DNA of 64,000 nucleotides from Elymus sibiricus. Taxonomy: Eukaryota; Streptophyta; Magnoliopsida; Poales; Poaceae. The stretch lies in contig CM077673.1 in NCBI GenBank assembly GCA_039707655.1, forward strand, positions 5,900,001 through 5,964,000. The letters run 5' to 3'. The position numbers were made by a program, and so were the translations under genes. Under the pieces are notes generated by a model. That model saw only the letters and a list, made by a program, of their open reading frames with translations. It ran no database searches and was not told where the DNA came from. Numbering within the stretch: position 1 is the first letter of the stretch; the number at the start of each line of letters is the position of its first letter. Of the stretch, positions 1 to 10,200 are shown piece by piece.

Positions 1-166
1 ATAATCAGAGAGTAATAGCATAGAAAACTGGTAAGAATTGACCACATCTGCGAGTTTTGGCGATGTCACCGTAACCGTTCCACGGGCTTCCCCGAACGTT
101 TGGACGACCATGACAACCAAAAAACAGTGAATAATAGAACAGGAAACTAGTAAGAATGGACCAAAT

Positions 167-172
167 CTGAGT
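167..172 (+). repeat. 2-base deletion marker in M4 (14 copies)
   Basis: These M4 copies read AAATCTGAGTTTTGG in place of AAATCTGCGAGTTTTGG, making a 117-bp monomer and a 710-bp HOR. GAG starts at 169, 3726, 9181, 15690, 18536, 27790, 29212, 31584, 33956, 36328, 38700, 40834, 42850 and 45578. None is found after 45.6 kb. All probably descend from one event spread by duplication. Confidence 0.92.
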
Positions 173-477
173 TTTGGCGAGGTCCCCGTAACCGGACCCC
201 GGGCTTCCGCGAACGTTCGGACGACCACGACAACCAAAAACCAGCGAATAATAGCATAGAAAACTAGTAAGAATGGACCAAATCTGCGAGTTTTGGCAAG
301 GTCCCCGTAACTGGACCCCGGGCATCCCCAAATGTTGGGACGACCACAACAACCAAAAACAGTGAATACTAGCATAGAAAACAGGTAAGAATGGACCAAA
401 TCTGCGAGTTTTGGCGAGGTCCCCGTAAGCGGACCCCATGGTTCCCCGAACGTCTCGATCGTCCCAAGACCCAAAAT

Positions 478-597
478 CAGTGAGTAATAGCATAGAAAAC
501 TGGCCGGAACAGACAAAATCTGCTAGTTTTGGCGAGGTCCCGGTAACCGGTCCACGGGCTTCCCCGAATGTTTGGACGGCCACGACAACCAAAAAAA
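478..597 (+). repeat. M1 monomer (120 bp), reference copy
   Basis: M1 is the longest type. It carries CTGGCCGG in the head, the substitution GAG to TAG in the landmark (CTGCTAGTTTTGG), GGTCCCGGTAACCGG instead of GGTCCCCGTAACCGG, and a seven-A tract at its end. Two subtypes exist. One has GGAACAGAC and a CCAAAAAAA end. The other has GGAAAAGAC, usually with TTTTGGTGAGG and a CCAATAAAA end that creates an AATAAA hexamer. Confidence 0.93.
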
Positions 598-715
598 CAG
601 TGAATAATAGCATAGAAATCTGGTCAGAATGGACAAAATCTGCGAGTTTTGGGGAGGTCCCCGTAAGCGAACCCCGGGGTTCCCCGAACATTTGGATCGC
701 CCCGGGACCCATAAT
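598..715 (+). repeat. M2 monomer (118 bp), reference copy
   Basis: M2 is recognised by ATCTGGTCAGAATGGAC in the head and by a GC half with CCCCGGGGTTCCCCGAAC and GGATCGCCCCGGGACC, ending in ATAAT or ATAAC. One subtype has GGGGAGG and AAGCGAACC, which creates a perfect 14-bp palindrome at 669-682. The other has GGCGAGG and AAGCGGACC. A further version has CCCCAAACATTTGG and GGGACCAATAAT, seen for example near 3530-3562 and 9000. Confidence 0.93.
669..682. repeat. Perfect 14-bp palindrome in M2 (recurrent)
   Basis: GAACCCCGGGGTTC is its own reverse complement. It occurs in the M2 subtype with AAGCGAACC, typically once per 712 or 1,424 bp. The other M2 subtype has GGACCCCGGGGTTCC, where only the central ten bases are self-complementary. 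It could extrude as a short hairpin; no function is shown. Confidence 0.9.
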
Positions 716-834
716 CAGTGAGTAATAGCATAGAAAACAGGTAAGAATGGACCAAATATGCGAGTTTTGGTGATGTCACCGTAACCGGTCCACAGGCTTC
801 ACCGAACGTTCGGACGACCAAGACAACCAAAAAA
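716..834 (+). repeat. M3 monomer (119 bp), reference copy
   Basis: M3 starts CAGTGAGTAATAG or CAGAGAGTAATAG and contains GAAAACAGGTAAGAAT, with a consensus 5' splice-donor string. Its GC half has GATGTCACC or GATGTCCCC and the 12-bp palindrome CCGAACGTTCGG (802-813 here). Subtypes are separated by ATGGACC versus ATTGACC, and by CACAGG versus CACGGG. The copy here also has a private A in GGCTTCACCG, where the other copies read GGCTTCCCCG. Confidence 0.93.
738..746 (+). other. Consensus 5' splice-donor string in M3 (recurrent)
   Basis: CAGGTAAGA matches the eukaryotic donor consensus (CAG, then GTAAG). It lies in the M3 head of essentially every unit and in some M6 copies (for example about 391-399). 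Most other monomers read CTAGTAAG, CCGGTAAG or CTGGTCAG. I see no convincing acceptor or exon, so this is a sequence match and not evidence of splicing. Confidence 0.5.
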
Positions 835-908
835 CAGTGAATAATAGCACAGAAAGCTAGTAAGAATGGACCAAATCTGCGAGTTTTGGCGAGGTCCCCG
901 TAACCGGA

Positions 909-925
909 CCCCGGGCTTCCCCGAA
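909..925 (-). other. CENP-B-box-like motif, one base too long (recurrent in M4 and M2)
   Basis: On the minus strand M4 reads TTCGGGGAAGCCCGGGG, and M2 (672-688) reads TTCGGGGAACCCCGGGG. The known CENP-B box core is TTCG, four bases, A, two bases, CGGG. Here the spacing after A is three bases, so the match needs a one-base gap. It is not a true CENP-B box, and binding is unknown. The resemblance may be chance in GC-rich sequence. Confidence 0.35.
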
Positions 926-932
926 CGTTCGG
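921..932. repeat. Perfect 12-bp palindrome in M3 and M4 (recurrent)
   Basis: CCGAACGTTCGG is self-complementary and occurs in M3 (802-813) and M4 (921-932) of nearly every unit, so two copies 119 bp apart recur every 712 bp. In M1, M2, M5 and M6 the same place reads GAATGTTCGG, GAACATTTGG, AAATGTTGGG or GAACGTTTCG, which are decayed forms. Confidence 0.9.
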
Positions 933-953
933 ACGACCACGACAACCAAAAAA

Positions 954-1071
954 CAGTGAATAATAGCATAGAAAACCGGTAAGAATGGACCAAATCTGCG
1001 AGTTTTGGCAAGGTCCCCGTAACCGGACCCCGGGCATCCCCAAATGTTGGGACGACCACAACAACCAAAAG
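954..1071 (+). repeat. M5 monomer (118 bp), reference copy
   Basis: M5 is recognised by GGCAAGG or GGAAAGG after the landmark, and by GCATCCCCAAATGTTGGGACG in place of the GAACGTTCGG palindrome. It ends ACAACAACCAAAAG or -AAAAA. The second subtype has AATGCACCAAATTTGCG and CCCCGAGC. In the right part several copies carry ACAAAAACC (C to A), a useful marker at 55015, 56439, 57863, 60710 and 62134. Confidence 0.92.
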
Positions 1072-1189
1072 CAGTGAATAATAGCATAGAAAACAAGTAA
1101 GAATGGACCAAATCTGCGAGTTTTGGCGAGGTCCCCGTAAGCGGACCCCATGGTTCCCCGAACGTTTCGATCGTCCCGAGACCGAAAAT
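1072..1189 (+). repeat. M6 monomer (118 bp), reference copy
   Basis: M6 has AAGCGGACCCCATGGTTCCCC, so it carries the once-per-unit CCATGG, and then GTTTCGATCGTCCCGAGACC or GTCTCGATCGTCCCAAGACC with a CGATCG site. One subtype head is AAACAAGTAAG or AAACAGGTAAG. The other is AAACTGGTCAGACTGGACC followed by GAGTTCTGG. CCATGG and CGATCG recurring near every 712 bp would give a restriction ladder at that spacing. Confidence 0.92.
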
Positions 1190-1302
1190 CAGTGAGTAAT
1201 AGCATAGAAAACTGGCCGGAAAAGACAAAATCTGCTAGTTTTGGTGAGGTCCCGGTAACCGGTCCACGGGCTTCCCCGAATGTTCGGACGGCCACGACAA
1301 CC

Positions 1303-1308
1303 AATAAA
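1303..1308 (+). other. AATAAA hexamer marking one M1 subtype (26 copies)
   Basis: CCAATAAAACAG replaces CCAAAAAAACAG in one M1 subtype, creating the canonical poly(A) hexamer on the plus strand. AATAAA starts at 1303, 4860, 6877, 10315, 11382, 12687, 13992, 16824, 19670, 21806, 23942, 25366, 41968, 43984, 46000, 48848, 50272, 52408, 53832, 55256, 56680, 58104, 59528, 60951, 62375 and 63799. None lies between 25.4 and 41.9 kb. It is a solid subtype marker; a role in transcript processing is unproven. Confidence 0.85.
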
Positions 1309-4300
1309 ACAGTGAATAATAGCATAGAAATCTGGTCAGAATGGACAAAATCTGCGAGTTTTGGCGAGGTCCCCGTAAGCGGACCCCGGGGTTCCCCGAA
1401 CATTTGGATCGCCCCGGGACCCATAATCAGAGAGTAATAGCATAGAAAACAGGTAAGAATTGACCAAATCTGCGAGTTTTGGCGATGTCCCCGTAACCGG
1501 TCCACGGGCTTCCCCGAACGTTCGGACGACCACGACAACCAAAAAACAGTGAATAATAGAACATGAAACTAGTAAGAATGGACCAAATCTGCGAGTTTTG
1601 GTGAGGTCCCCGTAACCGGACCCTGGGCTTCCCCGAACGTTCGGACGACCACGACAACCAAAAAACAGTGAATAATAGCATAGAAAACTGGTAAGAATGC
1701 ACCAAATTTGCGAGTTTTGGAAAGGTCCCCGTAACCGGACCCCGAGCATCCCCAAATGTTGGGACGACCACAACAACCAAAAACAGTGAATAATAGCATA
1801 GAAAACTGGTCAGACTGGACCAAATCCGCGAGTTCTGGCGAGGTCCCCGTAAGCGGACCCCATGGTTCCCCGAACGTCTCGATCGTCCCAAGACCCAAAA
1901 TCAGTGAGTAATAGCATAGAAATCTGGCCGGAACAGACAAAATCTGCTAGTTTTGGCGAGGTCCCGGTAACCGGTCCACGGGCTTCCCCGAATGTTCGGA
2001 CGGCCACGACAACCAAAAAAACAGTGAATAATAGCATAGAAATCTGGTCAGAATGGACAAAATCTGCGAGTTTTGGGGAGGTCCCCGTAAGCGAACCCCG
2101 GGGTTCCCCGAACATTTGGATCGCCCCGGGACCCATAACCAGTGAGTAATAGCATAGAAAACAGGTAAGAATGGACCAAATATGCGAGTTTTGGCGATGT
2201 CACCGTAACCGGTCCACGGGCTTCCCCGAACGTTCGGACGACCAAGACAACCAAAAAACAGTGAATAATAGCACAGAAAACTAGTAAGAATGGACCAAAT
2301 CTGCGAGTTTTGGCGAGGTCCCCGTAACCGGACCCCGGGCTTCCCCGAACGTTCGGACGACCACGACAACCAAAAAACAGTGAATAATTGCATAGAAAAC
2401 TGTTAAGAATGGACCAAATCTGCGAGTTTTGGCAAGGTCCCCGTAACCGGTCCCCGAGCATCCCCAAATGTTGGGACGACCACAACAACCAAAAACAGTG
2501 AATAATAGCATAGAAAACTGGTCAGACTGGACCAAATCTGCGAGTTCTGGCGAGGTCCCCGTAAGCGGACCCCATGGTGCCCCGAAAGTCTCGATCGTCC
2601 CAAGACCCAAAATCAGTGAGTAATAGCATAGAAATCTGGCCGGAACAGACAAAATCTGCTAGTTTTGGCGAGGTCCCGGTAACCGGTTCACGGGCTTCCC
2701 CGAATGTTTGGACGGCCATGACAACCAAAAAAACAGTGAATAATAGCATAGAAATCTGGTCAGAATGGACAAAATCTGCGAGTTTTGGGGAGGTCCCCGT
2801 AAGCGAACCCCGGGGTTCCCCGAACATTTGGATCGCCCCGGGACCCATAATCAGTGAGTAATAGCATAGAAAACAGGTAAGAATGGACCAAATCTGCGAG
2901 TTTTGGCGATGTCACCGTAACCGGTCCACAGGCTTCCCCGAACGTTCGGACGACCAAGACAACCAAAAAACAGTGAATAATAGCACAGAAAGTTAGTAAG
3001 AATGGACCAAATCTGCGAGTTTTGGCAAGGTCCCCGTAACCGGACCCCGGGCTTCCCCGAACGTTCGGACGACCACTACAACCAAAAAACAGTGAATAAT
3101 AGCATAGAAAACCGGTAAGAATGGACCAAATCTGCGAGTTTTGGCAAGGTCCCCGTAACCGGACCCCGGGCATCCCCAAATGTTGGGACGACCACAACAA
3201 CCAAAAACAGTGAATAATAGCATAGAAAACAGGTAAGAATGGACCAAATCTGCGAGTTTTGGCGAGGTCCCCGTAAGCGGACCCAATGGTTCCCCGAACG
3301 TTTCGATCGTCCCGAGACCCAAAATCAGTGAGTAATAGCATAGAAAACTGGCCGGAAAAGACAAAATCTGCTAGTTTTGGCGAGGTCCCGGTAACCGGTC
3401 CACGGGCTTCCCCGAATGTTCGGATGGCCACGACAACCAAAAAAACAGTGAATAATAGCATAGAAATCTGGTCAGAATGGACAAAATCTGCGAGTTTTGG
3501 CGAGGTCCCCGTAAGCGGACCCCGGGGTTCCCCAAACATTTGGATCGCCCCGGGACCAATAATCAGAGAGTAATAGCATAGAAAACAGGTAAGAATTGAC
3601 CACATCTGCGAGTTTTGGCGATGTCACCGTAACCGTTCCACGGGCTTCCCCGAACGTTCGGACGACCATGACAACAAAAAACAGTGAATAATAGAACAGG
3701 AAACTAGTAAGAATGGACCAAATCTGAGTTTTGGCGAGGTCCCCGTAACCGGACCCCGGGCTTCCCCGAACGTTCGGACGACCACGACAACCAAAAAACA
3801 GCGAATAGTAGCATAGAAAACAAGTAAGAATGGACCAAATCTGCGAGTTTTGGCAAGGTCCCCGTAACCGGACCCCGGGCATCCCCAAATGTTGGGACGA
3901 CCACAACAACCAAAAACAGTGAATACTAGCATAGAAAACAGGTAAGAATGGACCAAATCTGCGAGTTTTGGCGAGGTCCCCGTAAGCGGACCCCATGGTT
4001 CCCCGAACGTCTCGATCGTCCCAAGACCCAAAATCAGTGAGTAATAGCATAGAAAACTGGCCGGAACAGACAAAATCTGCTAGTTTTGGCGAGGTCCCGG
4101 TAACCGGTCCACGGGCTTCCCCGAATGTTTGGACGGCCACGACAACCAAAAAAACAGTGAATAATAGCATAGAAATCTGGTCAGAATGGACAAAATCTGC
4201 GAGTTTTGGGGAGGTCCCCGTAAGCGAACCCCGGGGTTCCCCGAACATTTGGATCGCCCCGGGACCCATAATCAGTGAGTAATAGCATAGAAAACAGGTA

Positions 4301-5103
4301 AGAATGGACCAAATATGCGAGTTTTGGTGATGTCACCGTAACCGGTCCACAGGCTTCCCCGAACGTTCGGACGACCAAGACAACCAAAAAACAGTGAATA
4401 ATAGCATAGAAAGCTAGTAAGAATGGACCAAATCTGCGAGTTTTGGCGAGGTCCCCGTAACCGGACCCCGGGCTTCCCCGAACGTTCGGACGACCACGAC
4501 AACCAAAAAACAGTGAATAATAGCATAGAAAACCGGTAAGAATGGACCAAATCTGCGAGTTTTGGCAAGGTCCCCGTAACCGGACCCCGGGCATCCCCAA
4601 ATGTTGGGACGACCACAACAACCAAAAGCAGTGAATAATAGCATAGAAAACAAGTAAGAATGGACCAAATCTGCGAGTTTTGGCGAGGTCCCCGTAAGCG
4701 GACCCCATGGTTCCCCGAACGTTTCGATCGTCCCGAGACCGAAAATCAGTGAGTAATAGCATAGAAAACTGGCCGGAAAAGACAAAATCTGCTAGTTTTT
4801 GTGAGGTCCCGGTAACCGGTCCACGGGCTTCCCCGAATGTTCGGACGGCTACGACAACCAATAAAACAGTGAATAATAGCATAGAAATCATGTCAGAATG
4901 GACAAAATCTGCGAGTTTTGGCGAGGTCCCCGTAAGCGGACCCCGGGGTTCCCCGAACATTTGGATCGCCCCGGGACCCATAATCAGAGAGTAATAGCAT
5001 AGAAAACAGGTAAGAATTGACCAAATCTGCGAGTTTTGGCGATGTCCCCGTAACCGGTCCACGGGCTTCCCCGAACGTTCGGACGACCACGACAACCAAA
5101 AAA

Positions 5104-5221
5104 CAGTGAATAATAGAACAGGAAACTAGTAAGAATGCACCAAATTTGCGAGTTTTGGAAAGGTCCCCGTAACCGGACCCCGAGCATCCCCAAATGTTGG
5201 GACGACCACAACAACCAAAAA
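5104..5221 (+). repeat. Hybrid M4/M5 monomer (593-bp HOR unit, copy 1)
   Basis: The head AGAACAGGAAACTAG is M4 and the body (GCACCAAATTTGCG, GGAAAGG, CCCCGAGCATCCCC) is M5. The exchange point lies in the shared TAAGAATG. One monomer (119 bp) was lost, which shortens the HOR to 593 bp (anchors 4707 to 5300). The register is preserved, as expected for unequal homologous exchange between adjacent monomers. Confidence 0.92.
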
Positions 5222-7120
5222 CAGTGAATAATAGCATAGAAAACTGGTCAGACTGGACCAAATCCGCGAGTTCTGGCGAGGTCCCCGTAAGCGGACCCCA
5301 TGGTTCCCCGAACGTCTCGATCGTCCCAAGACCCAAAATCAGTGAGTAATAGCATAGAAATCTGGCCGGAACAGACAAAATCTGCTAGTTTTGGCGAGGT
5401 CCCGGTAACCGGTCCACGGGCTTCCCCGAATGTTCGGACGGCCACGACAACCAAAAAAACAGTGAATAATAGCATAGAAATCTGGTCAGAATGGACAAAA
5501 TCTGCGAGTTTTGGGGAGGTCCCCGTAAGCGAACCCCGGGGTTCCCCGAACATTTGGATCGCCCCGGGACCCATAACCAGTGAGTAATAGCATAGAAAAC
5601 AGGTAAGAATGGACCAAATCTGCGAGTTTTGGCGATGTCACCGTAACCGGTCCACGGGCTTCCCCGAACGTTCGGACGACCAAGACAACCAAAAAACAGT
5701 GAATAATAGCACAGAAAACTAGTAAGAATGGACCAAATCTGCGAGTTTTGGCGAGGTCCCCGTAACCGGACCCCGGGCTTCCCCGAACGTTCGGACGACC
5801 ACGACAACCAAAAAACAGTGAATAATAGCATAGAAAACTGTTAAGAATGGACCAAATCTGCGAGTTTTGGCAAGGTCCCCGTAACCGGTCCCCGAGCATC
5901 CCCAAATGTTGGGACGACCACAACAACCAAAAACAGTGAATAATAGCATAGAAAACTGGTCAGACTGGACCAAATCCGCGAGTTCTGGCGATGTCCCCGT
6001 AAGCGGACCCCATGGTGCCCCGAAAGTCTCGATCGTCCCAAGACCCAAAATCAGTGAGTAATAGCATAGAAATCTGGCCGGAACAGACAAAATCTGCTAG
6101 TTTTGGCGAGGTCCCGGTAACCGGTTCACGGGCTTCCCCGAATGTTTGGACGGCCACGACAACCAAAAAAACAGTGAATAATAGCATAGAAATCTGGTCA
6201 GAATGGACAAAATCTGCGAGTTTTGGGGAGGTCCCCGTAAGCGAACCCCGGGGTTCCCCGAACATTTGGATCGCCCCGGGACCCATAATCAGTGAGTAAT
6301 AGCATAGAAAACAGGTAAGAATGGACCAAATCTGCGAGTTTTGGCGATGTCACCGTAACCGGTCCACAGGCTTCCCCGAACGTTCGGACGACCAAGACAA
6401 CCAAAAAACAGTGAATAATAGCACAGAAAGCTAGTAAGAATGGACCAAATCTGCGAGTTTTGGCAAGGTCCCCGTAACCGGACCCCGGGCTTCCCCGAAC
6501 GTTCGGACGACCACTACAACCAAAAAACAGTGAATAATAGCATAGAAAACCGGTAAGAATGGACCAAATCTGCGAGTTTTGGCAAGGTCCCCGTAACCGG
6601 ACCCCGGGCATCCCCAAATGTTGGGACGACCACAACAACCAAAAACAGTGAATAATAGCATAGAAAACAGGTAAGAATGGACCAAATCTGCGAGTTTTGG
6701 CGAGGTCCCCGTAAGCGGACCCCATGGTTCCCCGAACGTTTCGATCGTCCCGAGACCCAAAATCAGTGAGTAATAGCATAGAAAACTGGCCGGAAAAGAC
6801 AAAATCTGCTAGTTTTGGCGAGGTCCCGGTAACCGGTCCACGGGCTTCCCCGAATGTTCGGACGGCTACGACAACCAATAAAACAGTGAATAATAGCATA
6901 GAAATCATGTCAGAATGGACAAAATCTGCGAGTTTTGGCGAGGTCCCCGTAAGCGGACCCCGGGGTTCCCCGAACATTTGGATCGCCCCGGGACCCATAA
7001 TCAGAGAGTAATAGCATAGAAAACAGGTAAGAATTGACCAAATCTGCGAGTTTTGGCGATGTCCCCGTAACCGGTCCACGGGCTTCCCCGAACGTTCGGA
7101 CGACCACGACAACCAAAAAA

Positions 7121-7238
7121 CAGTGAATAATAGAACAGGAAACTAGTAAGAATGCACCAAATTTGCGAGTTTTGGAAAGGTCCCCGTAACCGGACCCCGA
7201 GCATCCCCAAATGTTGGGACGACCACAACAACCAAAAA
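7121..7238 (+). repeat. Hybrid M4/M5 monomer (593-bp HOR unit, copy 2)
   Basis: Same fusion as at 5104, exactly 2017 bp downstream (anchors 6724 to 7317). It is therefore a copy made by the 2017-bp duplication and not an independent event. Confidence 0.92.
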
Positions 7239-10200
7239 CAGTGAATAATAGCATAGAAAACTGGTCAGACTGGACCAAATCCGCGAGTTCTGGCGAGGTC
7301 CCCGTAAGCGGACCCCATGGTTCCCCGAACGTCTCGATCGTCCCAAGACCCAAAATCAGTGAGTAATAGCATAGAAATCTGGCCGGAACAGACAAAATCT
7401 GCTAGTTTTGGCGAGGTCCCGGTAACCGGTCCACGGGCTTCCCCGAATGTTCGGACGGCCACGACAACCAAAAAAACAGTGAATAATAGCATAGAAATCT
7501 GGTCAGAATGGACAAAATCTGCGAGTTTTGGGGAGGTCCCCGTAAGCGAACCCCGGGGTTCCCCGAACATTTGGATCGCCCCGGGACCCATAACCAGTGA
7601 GTAATAGCATAGAAAACAGGTAAGAATGGACCAAATCTGCGAGTTTTGGCGATGTCACCGTAACCGGTCCACGGGCTTCCCCGAACGTTCGGACGACCAA
7701 GACAACCAAAAAACAGTGAATAATAGCACAGAAAACTAGTAAGAATGGACCAAATCTGCGAGTTTTGGCGAGGTCCCCGTAACCGGACCCCGGGCTTCCC
7801 CGAACGTTCGGACGACCACGACAACCAAAAAACAGTGAATAATAGCATAGAAAACTGTTAAGAATGGACCAAATCTGCGAGTTTTGGCAAGGTCCCCGTA
7901 ACCGGTCCCCGAGCATCCCCAAATGTTGGGACGACCACAACAACCAAAAACAGTGAATAATAGCATAGAAAACTGGTCAGACTGGACCAAATCCGCGAGT
8001 TCTGGCGAGGTCCCCGTAAGCGGACCCCATGGTGCCCCGAAAGTCTCGATCGTCCCAAGACCCAAAATCAGTGAGTAATAGCATAGAAATCTGGCCGGAA
8101 CAGACAAAATCTGCTAGTTTTGGCGAGGTCCCGGTAACCGGTTCACGGGCTTCCCCGAATGTTTGGACGGCCACGACAACCAAAAAAACAGTGAATAATA
8201 GCATAGAAATCTGGTCAGAATGGACAAAATCTGCGAGTTTTGGGGAGGTCCCCGTAAGCGAACCCCGGGGTTCCCCGAACATTTGGATCGCCCCGGGACC
8301 CATAATCAGTGAGTAATAGCATAGAAAACAGGTAAGAATGGACCAAATCTGCGAGTTTTGGCGATGTCACCGTAACCGGTCCACAGGCTTCCCCGAACGT
8401 TCGGACGACCAAGACAACCAAAAAACAGTGAATAATAGCACAGAAAGCTAGTAAGAATGGACCAAATCTGCGAGTTTTGGCAAGGTCCCCGTAACCGGAC
8501 CCCGGGCTTCCCCGAACGTTCGGACGACCACTACAACCAAAAAACAGTGAATAATAGCATAGAAAACCGGTAAGAATGGACCAAATCTGCGAGTTTTGGC
8601 AAGGTCCCCGTAACCGGACCCCGGGCATCCCCAAATGTTGGGACGACCACAACAACCAAAAACAGTGAATAATAGCATAGAAAACAGGTAAGAATGGACC
8701 AAATCTGCGAGTTTTGGCGAGGTCCCCGTAAGCGGACCCCATGGTTCCCCGAACGTTTCGATCGTCCCGAGACCCAAAATCAGTGAGTAATAGCATAGAA
8801 AACTGGCCGGAAAAGACAAAATCTGCTAGTTTTGGCGAGGTCCCGGTAACCGGTCCACGGGCTTCCCCGAATGTTCGGATGGCCACGACAACCAAAAAAA
8901 CAGTGAATAATAGCATAGAAATCTGGTCAGAATGGACAAAATCTGCGAGTTTTGGCGAGGTCCCCGTAAGCGGACCCCGGGGTTCCCCAAACATTTGGAT
9001 CGCCCCGGGACCAATAATCAGAGAGTAATAGCATAGAAAACAGGTAAGAATTGACCACATCTGCGAGTTTTGGCGATGTCACCGTAACCGTTCCACGGGC
9101 TTCCCCGAACGTTCGGACGACCATGACAACAAAAAACAGTGAATAATAGAACAGGAAACTAGTAAGAATGGACCAAATCTGAGTTTTGGCGAGGTCCCCG
9201 TAACCGGACCTCGGGCTTCCCCGAACGTTCGGACGACCACGACAACCAAAAAACAGCGAATAGTAGCATAGAAAACAAGTAAGAATGGACCAAATCTGCG
9301 AGTTTTGGCAAGGTCCCCGTAACCGGACCCCGGGCATCCCCAAATGTTGGGACGACCACAACAACCAAAAACAGTGAATACTAGCATAGAAAACAGGTAA
9401 GAATGGACCAAATCTGCGAGTTTTGGCGAGGTCCCCGTAAGCGGACCCCATGGTTCCCCGAACGTCTCGATCGTCCCAAGACCCAAAATCAGTGAGTAAT
9501 AGCATAGAAAACTGGCCGGAACAGACAAAATCTGCTAGTTTTGGCGAGGTCCCGGTAACCGGTCCACGGGCTTCCCCCAATGTTTCGACGGCCACGACAA
9601 CCAAAAAAACAGTGAATAATAGCATAGAAATCTGGTCAGAATGGACAAAATCTGCGAGTTTTGGGGAGGTCCCCGTAAGCGAACCCCGGGGTTCCCCGAA
9701 CATTTGGATCGCCCCGGGACCCATAATCAGTGAGTAATAGCATAGAAAACAGGTAAGAATGGACCAAATATGCGAGTTTTGGTGATGTCACCGTAACCGG
9801 TCCACAGGCTTCCCCGAACGTTCGGACGACCAAGACAACCAAAAAACAGTGAATAATAGCATAGAAAGCAAGTAAGAATGGACCAAATCTGCGAGTTTTG
9901 GCGAGGTCCCCGTAACCGGACCCCGGGCTTCCCCGAACGTTCGGACGACCACGACAACCAAAAAACAGTGAATAATAGCATAGAAAACCGGTAAGAATGG
10001 ACCAAATCTGCGAGTTTTGGCAAGGTCCCCGTAACCGGACCCCGGGCATCCCCAAATGTTGGGACGACCACAACAACCAAAAGCAGTGAATAATAGCATA
10101 GAAAACAAGTAAGAATGGACCAAATCTGCGAGTTTTGGCGAGGTCCCCGTAAGCGGACCCCATGGTTCCCCGAACGTTTCGATCGTCCCGAGACCGAAAA

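Larger units (their letters stand above)
835..953 (+). repeat. M4 monomer (119 bp), reference copy
   Basis: M4 has the head AGCACAGAAAGCTAG or, in the second subtype, AGAACAGGAAACTAG. Its GC half reads CCCCGGGCTTCCCCGAACG (CCCTGGGC in the second subtype) and includes the palindrome CCGAACGTTCGG at 921-932. Counting this copy by hand, the head up to GTTTTGG is about 40% GC and the following 58 bases about 69% GC with nine CpGs. Fourteen M4 copies in the window lack two bases (CTGAG for CTGCGAG). Confidence 0.93.
478..1189 (+). repeat. Reference 712-bp HOR unit (M1-M6)
   Basis: This is the first complete six-monomer unit, used here as the reference. Cutting each monomer at its CAGTGA start gives M1 478-597, M2 598-715, M3 716-834, M4 835-953, M5 954-1071 and M6 1072-1189, a total of 712 bp. 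The next M1 starts at 1190. A convenient once-per-unit anchor is the CCATGG in M6: its ATG lies at 438, 1150, 1862, 2574 and 3286, all 712 apart. Monomers within a unit differ far more from each other than the same type differs between units, which is the defining property of a higher-order repeat. Confidence 0.97.
1..4825 (+). repeat. Left block: 712-bp HOR units
   Basis: M6 anchors (ATG of CCATGG) lie at 438, 1150, 1862, 2574, 3286, 3995 and 4707. Spacing is 712, except 709 for 3286 to 3995. That unit has the 2-base M4 deletion (3726) plus a 1-base loss in the M3 tail (ATGACAACAAAAAACAG, about 3668-3683). The first M4 (125-241) is also 2 bases short. No other indel is seen here. The 1.7-5.1 kb part reappears 5455 bp downstream. 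Confidence 0.92.
4826..8860 (+). repeat. Tandem duplication of a 2017-bp, 17-monomer unit
   Basis: Anchors 4707, 5300, 6012, 6724 repeat as 6724, 7317, 8029, 8741 with offset 2017. Shared private marks include ATCATGTCAG in M2 (about 4887 and 6904), CGGCTACG in M1 (about 4850 and 6867), and the M4/M5 hybrid monomer (5104-5221 and 7121-7238). The left limit lies between 4802 (T, against C at 6819) and about 4846, so the copies are roughly 4.83-6.84 and 6.84-8.86 kb. Each copy has two 712-bp units and one 593-bp unit. Confidence 0.9.

Noticed and set aside
583..640. Minus-strand 3' splice acceptor (T-rich stretch from the A-tract)
   Set aside because: The poly-T run is only six to eight bases and is followed by GGTTGTCGTGG, not a close AG. 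No convincing exon structure follows.
669..682. Rho-independent terminators at the GC palindromes
   Set aside because: The A- and T-tracts are not placed directly after the palindromes, and the sequence context is a eukaryotic-type satellite. The repeats are better described as dyad symmetries.
5..712. Long minus-strand open frames (235-344 codons) and a 95-codon plus-strand frame starting at the M6 ATG in nearly every 712-bp unit
   Set aside because: The frames are translations of the repeat. They overlap in several frames on both strands, change frame at each 118-120 bp monomer, and are cut or joined by whole-monomer losses. The peptides consist of the same motifs in three registers. No conserved domain is visible and there is no sign of selection on reading frame: the 1- and 2-base deletions are tolerated.
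909..925. A genuine CENP-B box
   Set aside because: The spacing between the invariant A and CGGG is three bases instead of two, so the canonical pattern is not met anywhere I looked. It is kept only as a look-alike.
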